64,000 nt of DNA from Bettongia penicillata ogilbyi (lineage: Eukaryota > Chordata > Mammalia > Diprotodontia > Potoroidae): assembly GCA_023548195.1 (NCBI GenBank), contig JAJHZJ010000414.1, forward strand, positions 916,501 through 980,500, written 5' to 3'. The translations under genes and the position numbers were made by a program. The notes under the pieces were generated by a model. It saw nothing but the letters and a program-made list of their open reading frames with translations, did not search any database and was not told where the DNA came from. Within the stretch, counting starts at the first letter, position 1. Each line of letters starts with the position of its first letter. This document shows, in pieces, positions 1-10,295 of this stretch.

Positions 1-35
1 CCTACTAACTCATTCTGTCCTTTCTCTCAAATAGA

Positions 36-180
36 AGCCCTCCCTTGCTTGCAACAAGTACAGTCAAGCAAAACCCATGGGCATTGACTGGCTAAAAAAA
101 AGTGTACCTCGTTCTGCCTTTCTGGCCTACCACTTCAGTGTCAGGAGGCAGGAGGTATACTTCATCATCAGTCTCTGAAA
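36..180 (-). mobile_element. L1 3'-end fragment
   Basis: This matches, with divergence, the L1 tail at 9655-9930: both hold AGTCAAG-GAAAC, a CATT/CTTGG-C-G-GT block, TCTGCC/TCTGTA and GTGTCAGGAG followed by CTTCAT. Minus orientation is inferred from that copy, whose T-run lies on its left. Short and diverged. Confidence 0.55.
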
Positions 181-194
181 CACTAAGCAAGTCT

Positions 195-725
195 TAATGA
201 TCAACTCCAGTGGCCTTTTCTCAGTCCTCAACCCTTTTGCGTTTCTGAAGTATTTGCCTCTAATGACCCCTTTTTTCTGGAGACTCTCTGCTCCTAGCTT
301 CCCACCTTTCCACTGTTTTATTACAGTCTTCTTACACTTAACTCCCTCTACAGACGTTTCTCCAGTGACACTGGCCTCTTTGATATTCCTCAGTCACAAC
401 ACTCCATTTTGCAACTTCTAGTGTTTTCAATGACTGTCTCCCATGCCTGGGATGCTCTCACACTCACCTCAGCTTCCTAACTTCCTTCAGGTCTCTGCCA
501 GAGTCCTACCTTCTGCAAGAAGCCTTTCCCACTCCGTAATCTTAGTGCCTCCCCTCAATCTCCAATTTATCCTGAATGTATCATGTTGATACATAGTTAT
601 TTGTAGGTTGTCTCTCCCATTTGACTGGGAGCTCCTTGAGAGGAGGAACTATTTTTTGCCTTTCTTTGTATCCCCACCCCTTAGCCTGATGCTTGACACG
701 TCAGAGGTGCTTAGTGAAAGCTGAC
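195..725 (+). mobile_element. L2 LINE, ORF2 remnant to 3' end
   Basis: Landmarks in order: AGTGGCCTTTTCTCAGTCCTC (reverse transcriptase region remnant), GTGACACTGGCCTC near 368, TCCCATGCCTGGGATGCTCT near 438, AGAAGCCTTTCCCACTCC, GGGAGCTCCTTGAGAGGAGG near 626, and a terminal CTTAGTGAAAGCTGACTG in place of the usual L2 ending. The order is that of the mammalian L2 3' third, with internal deletions. The reading frame is destroyed. Confidence 0.75.
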
Positions 726-1075
726 TGTCTTCCATCACATTCACCTGGTTCTCCTCTACATTGCTCACCCTTTCTTTGTCTCTATTACTTCCTTCTGCCC
801 TTAAATGTTTCACGTTCCCAAAACTCTGTCTGTCCTTAGCTCTCTGCCTTTCTCTCTCTTTGACCTCCCACCAAAGATCTCACCTTGACCTGCCACCTCT
901 GTGAATGGCATAAGAGGGTCATTTTCCCAGAGGGTTCCTTCTTCTTGAGCTTTCCCAGAAGGAACTCTGCCCCCTTTTTTACATACAGCTTGAGGAAAGA
1001 TCCATTTGAGGTGAGGTCCAGAGAATTATGGGCACCTGGGTGGAGCAATCGTTGGAATCAGGTTTGGAGTTAGGT
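726..1075. other. Stretch with no recognised feature
   Basis: Pyrimidine-rich up to about 900. It may be further diverged L2, but no diagnostic motif is left and no convincing coding frame is present. Confidence 0.4.
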
Positions 1076-1305
1076 TCCAAATCTGTTTGGAATTAGGAAG
1101 ACTCATCTTCCTGAGTTCAAATCTGGCTTCAGATACTTCCTAACTGTGATCCTGAACAAGTCACTTCACCCTGTTTATCTCAGTTTCCTCTTCTGAAAAA
1201 TGAGCTGGAGAAGGAAATGGCCAACCACTCCAGTATCTTTGCCAAGGAAACCCCAAATAGGTCATGAAGAGTTGGATGACTGAAACAACACAACAACCAG
1301 AGAAT
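1076..1305 (+). mobile_element. MAR1-like CORE-SINE
   Basis: The head is eroded (GGAAGACTCATCTTCCTGAG) but the core TCAGTTTCCTC and the body GAGCTGGAGAAGGAAATGGC...CCACTCCAGTATCTTTGCCAAG are clear. The tail ends GACTGAAACAACACAACAAC. Confidence 0.9.
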
Positions 1306-1384
1306 TGAGATATATTGCTGAAATTCAGTGCAATTTAGTTCAACAAAGATTTGTTCAGCATTTCAGAAGCAGTGACATGTGGCT

Positions 1385-1686
1385 CCAGTAGGTTCAGAGC
1401 CAAGAAGACCTCTGTTCATGTTGTTTGTGACCCATATTATCACTTGCCTGCGCAAGTCAGTTGCTATAGGCCAGGAATGGGGAATTCACAATCTGTGAAT
1501 TCAGTCAAGGGGCCACACTTGAGGACCTAGAGGACCACATGTGCCCTATACTCTAAGACTCTCTAATGATGTCTCCTTGCTCTAGGCAACTCTTTATGGC
1601 TGAAATTCTATGAGATGAAGAGAAACTGCTGAGATTTCTCATCAGGGGATGCCTATATCAGTGAAATCACAGGTCCAGGCTCTATA
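1385..1686 (+). mobile_element. CORE-SINE with GAAATCACAGGTC tail, interrupted
   Basis: A degraded SINE body (1385-1465) reads GACCCATATTATCACTTGCC...GCAAGTCAGTTGC and resumes at about 1576 with CTCTAGGCAACTC, ending at GAAATCACAGGTCCAG near 1660-1680. The same tail occurs at 18325-18525, 40910-41000, 45108-45185 and 60940-61145. The gap is filled by the hAT-like piece at 1466-1575. Confidence 0.55.
1466..1575. mobile_element. hAT-like MITE fragment inside a SINE
   Basis: AGGCCAGGAATGGGGAA at the left end followed by GGGGCCACACTTGAGGACCT and GGACCACATGTG resembles the marsupial Charlie-type hAT elements (CAGGGGTGGGGAAC termini, ACATGTGGCC body). Terminal repeats are incomplete. Confidence 0.5.
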
Positions 1687-2164
1687 CCTTTGTGAAAGTA
1701 TTAAGCACTAGGGATACCAAGATAGAAATTAAACTGTCCCTGCAAGGAGTTTATACTACTACTTGGTTAGGGAAAGGGGAGGAGGATGGTCAGGGGGAGG
1801 AGAAAAATGTTTCTTGGTTCAGCACTGAGTGGGTGGAGGTTGGAGAAGGTATATGGTTAAATTATTTACATATATTTCTTGGTGTAGTCGTGAGCAGATG
1901 TACTTGAGGGTCTTGATCTTGTCCCTTCTCTGGTTTTTGAAAAGGCAGCAATGTTTGAGGACAAACATGTTGACCTCAGAGGCAGGAAGACCTAGGTTCA
2001 GATCTTCTGTCTACTGTTTTTATAGCTGTGAGCTCGCTAGTCATTTAGCCTCTCTGACTCAGTCCCCTTCTCTGTAAAGTGCGCACAGTAGCCGAATCCT
2101 AGTCTCAGATCCTAGATTTAGCTCTTGAAGGGAATTCAGAGGTCATCGAGTCTGGAGGTGGGAA

Positions 2165-2350
2165 CATGTCAGAGAACATTCCTTAGTGTGGCTTGAACTA
2201 GATTACAATAACAGAATCAATAATAAACTAGAATAAAATATAAATCAATAATTTAACAAAATAAATGAAAATACAGTAGAACAGAGCTAACATGACAAAA
2301 TGTGCCCCTGGAGATCTTCATGTTGCAATTAGTGGCCCCTGTCGTGATTA
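2165..2350 (-). mobile_element. hAT-like MITE copy
   Basis: This shares ATTTAACAAAATAAAT-AAAATACA-TAGAACA, then GTGCCCC-GGAGATC and AGTGGCCCC, with the reverse complement of 3302-3512 and with 59385-59655. One family, three copies in this window. Confidence 0.6.
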
Positions 2351-2382
2351 GAATTTGAACATAGGCTAACCTCACAGGTTGT

Positions 2383-2622
2383 TGGGCAGTCTTTTCAGTT
2401 ATGTCTAACTTTTCCTGACTCCACATTTGGAGTTTTCTTGGCACAGATACTGGAGTGGTTTGCTATTTTCTTCTTCAGCTCTTTCTACAGATGAGGAAAC
2501 TGAGGCAAACAGGGTTAAGTGACTTGCCCAGGGTCACCCAGCTAGTGAGCATCTGAGCTCATATTTGAACTTGGGAAAAAGTGTCTTCCTGGCCCGGCCC
2601 TCTATTCAGTGCACCTAGCTGG
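2383..2622 (-). mobile_element. MAR1-like CORE-SINE
   Basis: Full-length in reverse: tail AGTTATGTCTAACTTTTCCTG, body CTTGGCACAGATACTGGAGT, core AGGAAACTGAGGCAAACAGG...CAGGGTCACCCAGCTAG, head GTGCACCTAGCTGG. Confidence 0.9.
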
Positions 2623-3034
2623 GGGAGAACGGGGAGAGGGGTGAAATGAGGCTAAAATAAGCTGACATTTGTAAAGTGCTTTGCAAATGATGAATGTCAA
2701 TTAGTGTTATTATTTACTGCCTTCCCTGTGTGCCCATTTCCTAGCAAATCAGGTTTTCTTCATTGTGAAAACAATTGACACTTAAGGGAAGTTTCTATTG
2801 TGGGTCGGGTAGGGATTGTACCCTGAGATCACTGTCATATATAAAGACCCAAGCCATCAATAAATCTTATTTTAAAAAAACAAAAGAAAGTCATACAGAG
2901 TTTATAGGTTTAGAGCTGAGAGACCTCAGGTGCCTGTTGATTAGTTGATCTAAGACAGCCGATCATTTTCTCAAGGAGGAAACTGAGGTCCAGAGGCCCT
3001 AGATGCTTTCTCAGTTGATTCCATAGAGCAAAGT

Positions 3035-3300
3035 CAGTCAACACTCTGTGAACTCATCTAGCCATTCTGGAGAAGAGTTTGGAACTATGCCCCAAGGGCT
3101 GTAAAGTTCTGCATAACTTCTGATCCAGCAAAACCACCACCAAATCCCAGAGATCAAAGAAAAAGGAACAGTATCTATATGTACAAGATATTTGTACATA
3201 TCTTGCCCTTTTTTAGTGGCAAAGAACTGGAAACTGAGGGGATAGCCATCGTTGGGGGAATGGATAAACAAATTATGGTACATGATTATGGTGGAATATG
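3035..3300 (+). mobile_element. L1 ORF2 C-terminal fragment
   Basis: CATTCTGGAGAAGAGTTTGG, CCAGCAAAACCACCACC, GGCAAAGAACTGGAAACTGA and GGGGGAATGGATAAACAAAT follow the order of the extreme C-terminus of mammalian L1 ORF2. The frame is broken. The copy is truncated at both ends and a hAT-like MITE follows at once. Confidence 0.8.
3177..3201. repeat. Perfect inverted repeat in the L1 fragment
   Basis: ATATGTACAA and its exact reverse complement TTGTACATAT form a 10-bp stem with a 5-nt loop (GATAT). It most likely arose by chance drift in the L1 sequence. Confidence 0.8.
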
Positions 3301-3301
3301 C

Positions 3302-3512
3302 CAGTGGTATCAAACTCCAGTAGAAAACAGGTATGTTTTCTGACTGTATGTTGACTTGGAAAACCACAAATTAACATTATCTATGTTTTGTTGTACTTTT
3401 ACTGATTTTGTTAAACATTTCCTAATGACATTTTAATCTGGTGTGGATGCTGCTTGGTAGTTTTGTTGGCCTCTTGGCTCCCTTTCCTGACTGAAGTTTG
3501 ACACTTGTAAAC
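3302..3512 (+). mobile_element. hAT-like non-autonomous MITE
   Basis: About 210 bp, bounded by CAGTGGTATCAAACTC on the left and GAAGTTTGACACTTG on the right, which are inverted versions of each other with small differences. It has no coding capacity. An 8-bp target duplication is not visible in the present flanks. Confidence 0.65.
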
Positions 3513-3940
3513 TCCTAGCTGGCAGGGACTGTGTTAATTTTTCATCCGCGAACCCTTAGGCTAGCACAGGGCCTTGGGCCTCATAAATGTTAAAAAAAAA
3601 TTTTTTTGTTGATTTGAATTTTTCCAGTGCAAAACAGTTACCCCTGCGAAAAGGGAGGACGTTTAGATGTTGAATTTGCCCACAAACATCCTGTCCCCTT
3701 CTGGAGATGTTACACTAGAGAACAATACCAGAGAAAAGTCACTTTCTCCCAGGGCATTCAAATCCCCAGCCCATTTTCTTCCCCCACAAGCTCTGCGCCT
3801 TTAACTGCCCGATAGTCACATCCACTGGGAATGTCCCTCATGTCCAAAAATAAACTCATTATCTTCCTTCCCAACCAGTTCCTTTTGCAGACTTCCTTCT
3901 TTATCTGTGTTACATTCTTGCAGTCACAGAGACTCAAGTC
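3513..3940. other. Stretch with no recognised gene
   Basis: AACCCTTAGGCTAGCACAGGGCC...TAAATGTT near 3550-3590 looks like a short L2 3' end (plus). Nothing else was identified. The open frame at 3627-3815 has no recognisable domain. Confidence 0.4.
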
Positions 3941-3944
3941 CTGG

Positions 3945-4140
3945 GGACCATAACACCATAGATAGATTTAAAGCCTAGAATGGACCCTTGGAGGTCATAG
4001 AAGTCCAAACCCTCATTTTACAGATGAAGAAAGCCCCTTGAGAATTAGGTGACATGCTCAAGGTCACACAGAAGTGTTAGACATGAGATCTGAATTCAGG
4101 TTCTCTGACTTCACATCCTGCATGTTTCCCACTGCTCTGT
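3945..4140 (-). mobile_element. MIR-class SINE
   Basis: CCCTCATTTTACAGATGAAG, AAGGTCACACAGAAG and CTGAATTCAGGTTCTCTGAC in this order mark the antisense core and tRNA-derived head. Confidence 0.75.
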
Positions 4141-4194
4141 GCTATCTCAACTTCAACTTCCTTTCACCCTTTTCTCCTGTCAGTCTAGCAAGTG

Positions 4195-4560
4195 GCTAAC
4201 TTCTGTTAGTTCTTCCTTTGTAACATTTGTTCCATTGATGGCTGTCTCATTGGTCTTTTCCCACCATGATCACCTCATACCTGGATCATTGCAATAACTT
4301 CCTTCCTATCTGGTCTTCCCTCCTCTAGTTTCTCCTTTCTCCACTCCATCTTACACACTGATGCTAGATTAATCTTCCCCAAATGCTATTTTCCTTAGGT
4401 TACTTTCCTTGATCAAAAATCCTTCCATGGGTTCCTCATCAGTTCTTAAAAACTCTTAAAGTGATATTCAAGGCCCTTCACAATTTGTCCCCAAAGTCCC
4501 TTTTGGATCTTTCCTTCTCACGTTCTTACCCAAGATTACATATCATCATGAGCACACTCT
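4195..4560 (+). mobile_element. L2 ORF2 remnant
   Basis: ACCTGGATCATTGCAATAAC, CTGGTCTTCCCTCCTCTAG, CTGATGCTAGATTAATCTTC, CAAGGCCCTTCACAATTTG: the conserved 3' ORF2 order of L2. It ends before the usual 3' terminus. Confidence 0.8.
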
Positions 4561-4589
4561 CTCTGTTGGTCATATCTTGTGTTTAATTC

Positions 4590-5038
4590 CGGGGATCAGG
4601 TTTTAGGAAGGGCATTGATAAAGTAAAGGGTATTTAGAAGAGCCTAAGTGGGATTGTGAGACTCTTGTGTTCGAACCATTTTTAGATTGAAGAAAATGGA
4701 AATGCTTACCCTAGAGAAGAGATTTGAATATGTGGTACAGGGGAGGGAGCAGAGAGGGTATTTTTGCTAGCTTTAAGTGTTTGGGGATGGATTGTTTCTT
4801 TGTCCTGAGGGCAGAGTCAAGACTGAGTTCAATTTCAGAAAGCTTGTGAAAAACTTCTTGATGATTAGAGTTGTCCAAAAGCGGAATGGGGCCATCTTGG
4901 GATGTAATGGGTTCCTTCTCACTGGAGATCTTTAAACAGAAACTGGATAATCTTTGTTGGTTAAGGATAAAATGAGAGTCTAGTTTAGATATAAGTAGCA
5001 CAACATGACCTCCATGGTCCCTTCCAATTCTGGAATTC
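4590..5038 (+). mobile_element. CR1/L3 LINE 3' end
   Basis: CCCTAGAGAAGAGATTTGAA, GTCCTGAGGGCAGAGTCAAG, AAAAACTTCTTGATGATTAGAG, GTCCAAAAGCGGAATGGGG, ATCACTGGAGATCTTTAAACAG and a GGTCCCTTCCAATTCTGGAA end follow the CR1/L3 3' end. Reading frame lost. Confidence 0.85.
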
Positions 5039-5039
5039 T

Positions 5040-5142
5040 AGATCTGATTTATAGTTTCATATGCAGTCATCTTTTTTAATGTACTATATTATGGAAATAC
5101 TTGTTTTATTCCATAAACTTAAAATAATTTTAAAAAAAAGAA
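5040..5142 (+). mobile_element. L1 3' end with A-rich tail
   Basis: A strongly 5'-truncated copy: TTTCATATGCAGTCATC, TATTATGGAAATACTTGTTT, ATTCCATAAACTTAAAATAA, then an A-run at about 5130-5138. It is the reverse complement of the L1 tail at 6127-6230, so both are one subfamily. Confidence 0.75.
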
Positions 5143-5604
5143 TGAGTTGTCTTTCTTCGTATTCCTCCCTGTCAATTACTCCCTTTCTTTCCTCTTTTGC
5201 TAATGCCATTGTCTCTGCCTACAGCACTCTTTCTACTGGTTTGAAGGCCCAAATTCTCTCTGAAACCTCTACTAGCTACCCCAACTCCCTCTAATCTTCT
5301 TTTCCTCCGAGTTCTTACATAGATATTCTCAGCTTTTAAGACAGTCTGTCTTAGAGATTCCCACCTTTTAAATCTGAATGGTGGCAGAAAAGCAAACATC
5401 TTGTCTGAGTATTCATGCCTTTCTCTAAATATTGGCAGAATCCATCAAAGGAGGTGGTAAAGGTCTTTGTTAGGCAGCACTGACCATAATATTCATTCAT
5501 CCAGACTATGTGCCATTATCATTTAACGTGCCCCTATCTTATCTCCTCAATTTGATTATAAACTCTTTGAGAGTAGAGACTTAATCCTACAATCATAAAA
5601 TATT

Positions 5605-5790
5605 AGAGCTGAAAATGCATTATAGAATCATAGATTTGGAGCCAGAAAGAATTTTCAGGGTCATCTAATATGACTCCCTTCATTTTACGGATAAAGAAAC
5701 TGAGGCCCAGAGCAGATAAGTCATTTGCCTGAGGTCATAAATATAGTAAGTGGCAGAGCCAGGGTTCTCTGTACTTTGACTCAAATCCAA
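5605..5790 (-). mobile_element. MIR-class SINE
   Basis: TTGGAGCCAGAAAGAATTTTCAGGG, CATTTTACGGATAAAGAAAC, CTGAGGCCCAGAGCAG and AGTGGCAGAGCCAGGGTTC. Confidence 0.7.
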
Positions 5791-6126
5791 ATCATCTAAT
5801 CCAACCCCTTCACTTCATAATAATTACATTTATATAGCTTCATCATAAACCTTAAAATGCTTTAAAGTTTATAGTAACCATTTGAGGTAGAGAATGCAAG
5901 TATTATCTATCTGCTATGTATTCTCTATTATATAGCTCCCTTGGTAACTTCATTGTCCCCAGTGGCTTAATTATTACTTCTATGCCAGTGAACTTCTGGT
6001 CTACATATTTAGTCCCGTCTCTTCCTCGAGTTTCAGTTCAGTATCACAAGTTATCTGTTGGATACTTCAAACTGGATGTCTAGGACACACCTCAAATTTA
6101 ACATGCCCAAAAGAGAACTCGTTCTT

Positions 6127-6505
6127 TTTTTTAAAATATATTTTTAATTTATGGAATAAAACAAGCATTTCTATAATATAGTACATTTTAAAAGATGGTC
6201 GCATATGAAGCTATAAATCTACTATGCACAACTTGCTATCCTTTCAAATATGCAACAAAATTATCATGTAAATTTCTTTCTTTTCTCTCCCTCACCCCAC
6301 CCTAGAGATGGCTACTATTAGACACAAATAGGTATAGATATGTAAAGCTGTTCTACACATGCTTCTGTTTATCTTCATATGTCTTTTATAGTTAATTTGG
6401 GGATTTGTAATAGTCAAAATGACATATTCGCTCAAAGTCGTTCTTAAAACAATATTGCTGTTACTGCATACAGTGTTCTCTCGGTTGTGTTCATATTCTT
6501 TCCTC
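6127..6505 (-). mobile_element. L1 3' end inserted in L2
   Basis: A T-run at 6124-6131 (reverse poly-A) opens the copy. It then reads TTTATGGAATAAAACAAGCA, CCACCCTAGAGATGGCTACTATTAG, ATATGTCTTTTATAGTTAAT and CATACAGTGTTCTCTCGG. The 5' end is truncated near 6505, where L2 resumes. Confidence 0.8.
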
Positions 6506-6654
6506 CCAAACCCATCCCTCTCCCACACTTCCCTATGTCTTTCAAAAGCAACACAATTCATCCAGTCTTCCAAGTTCATAACCTTGGCATTGTGCTCAAC
6601 TCCTCATTCCTTTTCTTTCCACATAGCCATCTCCAGTCATCCTGATTAATATCT

Positions 6655-6828
6655 GGCCACTGGACCCAAATGACTCTGGAGGAGAAAGTGAGGCTGGTGA
6701 CCTGGCGCAGCCCTGCCTCACTTAAATCCAATTCACGTGCATGTCATAGCATCACCTCCTTGATGTCATGGTCCTCTTCGAGAACAAGGGACAAACATCA
6801 CCCTATCCAGTCAGTTGCCACATCTTGC
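6655..6828 (+). mobile_element. SINE with RTE-like tail, 5'-truncated
   Basis: GATGACTCTGGAGGAGAAAGTGAGG (here AATGACTC...), CTGGTGACCTGG, GCAGCCCTGCCTCAC, GATGTCATGGTCCTCTTCGAG and a GGACAAACATCACC end. It equals the tail half of the complete copy at 41326-41616 read in reverse. Confidence 0.75.
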
Positions 6829-7059
6829 TCTTTCTACTTTCACAACATCTCTGACATCTTCTCTACACTGACATATCATAATTTGAAGGTTCATCACTTT
6901 TCACCTAGATTATTTCAGTGGTCTCCCTGCCTCAAGTCTGTTCTCTCTCAGTTGTCCATGCTGCTGCCAAAAAGCTTTTCCTTAAAAGCACAGATGTGAC
7001 TATATTAATCTCTTAGTAAAATTCTCCTGGATTCCTGTTACCTCCAGAATAAGATGTAG

Positions 7060-7537
7060 GTGGTAATTTTTAAAATAGCATTTTATTTTTCCAATTACAT
7101 GTAAAGCCAATCTTTGACATTCATTTTTTATAAAATTTTAAGTTCCAAATTTCCTCCTTCCCTCTCCCTTCCCTAAGATGGTAAGCAATTTGATATAGGT
7201 TATGTATTTATAATCATGTAAAACCTGTTTCCATATTAATCATGTTGTGAAAGAAGAAACAGTTTGCAAAAGGAAAAAAAAAACACAAAAAAATGTAAGG
7301 TGAAAATAGTATGTTTCAATCTGTATTCAGACTCCATCAGTTCTTTTTCTGGATGTGGACAGCATGAGTCTTTTGGAATTGTCTTAGATCTTTGTATTGC
7401 TCAGTTTATCAGAGTTGGTCATAGCACAGTGTTGCTGTTACTGTGTGCGATGTCCTCCTGGTTCCGCTTATTTTGCTCTGTATCAGTCAATATAAGTCTT
7501 CTCAGATTGTCCTGAAATCTTCCTGCTCATCATTTCT
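7060..7537 (-). mobile_element. L1 3' end
   Basis: TTCCAATTACATGTAAAGCC, ATTTTAAGTTCCAAATTTCC, a C-rich tract, CAATTTGATATAGGTTATG, GACTCCATCAGTTCTTTTTC and TCCTCCTGGTTCCGC. It stops abruptly where a second L1 tail begins with its T-run. Confidence 0.85.
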
Positions 7538-8249
7538 TTTTTTTAAAACTAGTTTCTCTTTTTTAACATTTTTATTAATTAATTAATTTTTAGTTTTCAA
7601 AATTCACTTCCATAAGATTTTGAGTTCTAAATTTTCTTCCCCTCCCTCTGCTCTCCCCTTCCCAAGATGACAGGCAATCTGATATAGGTTCTACATGTAC
7701 ATTTACATTGAACATATTTTCACTTTAGTCATGTTGTAAAGAAGTATTAGAACTAAAGGGAGGACCCACAAGAAAGAAGAAACAAAAAAAGGGGAGCAAA
7801 TAGTATGCTTCAATCTACATTCTGATACCATGTCATCATGAGTCTTTTGGAGTTGTCTTAGATCCTTGCATTGCTGAGAAGAGCTAAGTCTATCATTTGC
7901 TCACTTCACCATGTTGTTATTACCGTGTACAATGTTCTCCTGGTTCCACTCACTTCACTCAGCCTCAGTTTATGTACGTCTTTTCAGGTTTTTCTGAAAT
8001 CTGCCTGCTCACCGTTTCTCATCGCACAATAGTATTCCATTACATTCATATATTGCTGCTTGTTCAACCATTCCCTGATTGACGCGCATCCCCTCAATTT
8101 CTAATTCATTGCTACCACAAAAGAGCTGCTATATTTTTGTATACTGGCTCCTTTTCCCTTTTTTATCATCTTTTTGGGATACAGACCTAGTAATGGTATT
8201 CCCTAGTCAAAGGGTATGCACAGTTTTATAGCCCTTAGACTAATTTTTA
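7538..8249 (-). mobile_element. L1 3' end, longer copy
   Basis: Starts with a T-run (7538-7545, then TTTTTTAACATTTTTATTAA), continues through GATTTTGAGTTCTAAATTTTC, GCAATCTGATATAGGTTCTAC and CTCCTGGTTCCACTCACTTC into the ORF2 C-terminal coding remnant (CATCCCCTCAATTTC, CCACAAAAGAGCTGC, TCAAAGGGTATGCACAG). Abuts the L1 tail at 7060-7537. Confidence 0.85.
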
Positions 8250-8667
8250 AATCTTTCTACAATCCGGCCCCATCTTCAGTCCCATTGGACGTGACTTCCC
8301 TTCCAGCACTGTGATCCATTCCGATTGGCCTTTCTGCTCCTTACGTACATTCTCCATCTCCCAGCTTCATGCCTCTATACTGGCTGTCTCTCCTTACCTC
8401 TGCCTCAGAAAATTCCTCTTTTTCTTCTCTGTAGTTGAAACCCCACCTTCTAATGGAAGCCTTTCCTGATCCATTTTACAACTTCTGGTGCATTTTATCG
8501 ACTTCTTTTTTGTTTTCTTTATATTTAGATCATTGTGTATCATCGTTGTCTTCCGCTTTAGAATGTGAGCTCCTTTTCAGTAGGGAATATACAAATACTC
8601 ACTGGACTTGTATCTCCAGCCCCTAGCACAGGACCTGGCACATAATAAATGGAACTAGTGAATATAG

Positions 8668-8890
8668 TGCAATAAGCTTGGAATTGGGAGGATCCAAGTT
8701 CAAATCCTGCCCTGGATAATTCCTAGCTGTGTAACCTCTTCTCAGCCTCAGTTTCATCATCTGTAAAGTGGGGCTAACAACTGTACCTACCTCACATAGT
8801 TTTAGTGGGGGTCAAATGAGGATCAAAAATGTTAAGTGTTTTACAAACATTAAAGTGCTATATAAATGTTACTATCAACAACAAAAATAA
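8668..8890 (+). mobile_element. CORE-SINE with L2-like tail (MON1/MIR type)
   Basis: AATTGGGAGGATCCAAGTTC, CAGCCTCAGTTTCATCATC, ACCTACCTCACATAG and GTGCTATATAAATGTTACTAT identify head, core and tail. Confidence 0.8.
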
Positions 8891-9654
8891 TAATAAGTAA
8901 TTGTTTATTATTATCATCTCCGTATTTCAAATGAGGAAACTTGCCTCACATGCAGCTGCAGTCAAAGCCAGGATGAATGTCCTGGTTGCCTGACTCCAAG
9001 TCCAGGGCTTTTCCCCCCATAGTAGGCTGCTTTTTATGGATGAGGAGCCAGGTGCAGAGAAAGGAAATGACTTCTCCAGGGTCACATAGCTGGGGACTAG
9101 AACTGAGGTTTCCTGATTCCCAATCTAAAGCAGAGAGGAACAGCTTTGATCATAAACCTGGGGATAAAAGTAAGGGTGAAAGACAGAATGGCTGGAGATA
9201 GAGAGCTTGACAGGAGGGGTAGACCTGACAGTGAAACAAGAAGGGACTGCAAGGTTCCAAGCCATGCTTTTTAAACCAAGCTGGATAAGCTGAACTGGAT
9301 AATCTAAGATGATGTAGCTGTCACTTCCTGAATTGGTACATGGTTGCTGCTCCTAGATTCCTTTGCAGCTGGAGTAACATAATTTATACATATATAGACC
9401 ACTGGCTCACTGTGTTTTCTGAGCTGCAGTGAAGTAAGGTGGGTGACTGGGGGAGAAGGGAAAAAGGGGAAGGAAGGCAGGGAGTTCCCAACTGGGGCTT
9501 AAGGGTGGGGGTAGAGCAGCCTTTGGAGAGATGAGGCCCCTTCCCAAAGGTACCTCGAATTAGACATAAACATAGAACTGAGAGACCTTTGACATTTTGG
9601 GGAAGAGTTCTCTAATTTTAGACATGAGGAAACAGAAGCTCAAAGACATGGTTT

Positions 9655-9930
9655 TATGACTTTGGGTTGTTTTTTTTTTAATTAACAAAAATGAATGTTT
9701 TAATGAACAGAAATGAATTTCTCTTCCTCCTGCCCCCCTATTAGAAAAAAGAATACCCTTGTTAAAAATAGTCAAGTGAAACAAATTCCTACTTTGGCCG
9801 TGTCCAAAACTGTCTGTCTCATTCTGTACCCTGAATCCACCACCGTTGTGTCAGGAGATGGGAGCTAGCTTCATTGTTTGTCCTATAGAATCTGATTGAC
9901 CATTGCACTGAGCAAGATTTTTAAGAAAAA
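9655..9930 (-). mobile_element. L1 3'-end fragment
   Basis: TTTTTTTTTAATTAACAAAAATG (T-run at left) followed by CCTCCTGCCCCCCTATTAGA, AGTCAAGTGAAACAAATTCC, TTGGCCGTGTCCAAAACTG and GTGTCAGGAGATGG. Confidence 0.75.
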
Positions 9931-9944
9931 TATGACTTTTGATC

Positions 9945-10295
9945 ATAGGATAGAGAGTCAAAAGGGACCATCTCATCACAACCCCTTATTGTATAGATGA
10001 CAAAATGAAGACTGTAACGGCTGGATGACTTGTCCAAGGTCAAGCAGCCAGAAAGTAGCAGAGCCAGAATTGGAACCCAGGTCTCTTGCCTCCATACTTT
10101 TCACTCCACCATCCTCACAACACCCTTGTAGGCTGGACAAGTAACACTAAGTCCTATTTTACAAGATGAGAAGACTAAGACTCAAAGGAGTTGAGTGACT
10201 TATTCAAGGTCACACAGCTAATTCCTGGCAGAACCAGGACTAGAACCCAGGTCTCCCGACTTCTGAGTCTGGAGTTGTTTCCACCACACCACACT
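9945..10295 (-). mobile_element. Two adjacent antisense MIR-class SINEs
   Basis: Copy one, 9945-10110: AAAGGGACCATCTCATC, GACTTGTCCAAGGTCA, AATTGGAACCCAGGTCTC. Copy two, 10140-10295: GACTTATTCAAGGTCACACAGC, GACTAGAACCCAGGTCTC, CCACCACACCACACTGG. Confidence 0.75.

Larger units (their letters stand above)
5930..8660 (+). mobile_element. L2 LINE copy, four times interrupted
   Basis: L2 sequence runs in the correct internal order across four blocks: about 5990-6126 (TATCTGTTGGATACTTCAAACTGGATGTC), 6506-6654 (AACCTTGGCATTGTGCTCAACTC), 6829-7055 (CAGTTGCCACATCTTGC, then CCTGGATTCCTGTTACCTCC) and 8250-8660 (TACAATCCGGCCCCATCTTC, GCTCCTTTTCAGTAGGG, AGCACAGGACCTGGCACA). The gaps are filled by three antisense L1 3' ends and one RTE-tailed SINE, so the L2 copy predates all four. 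No frame survives. Confidence 0.8.
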
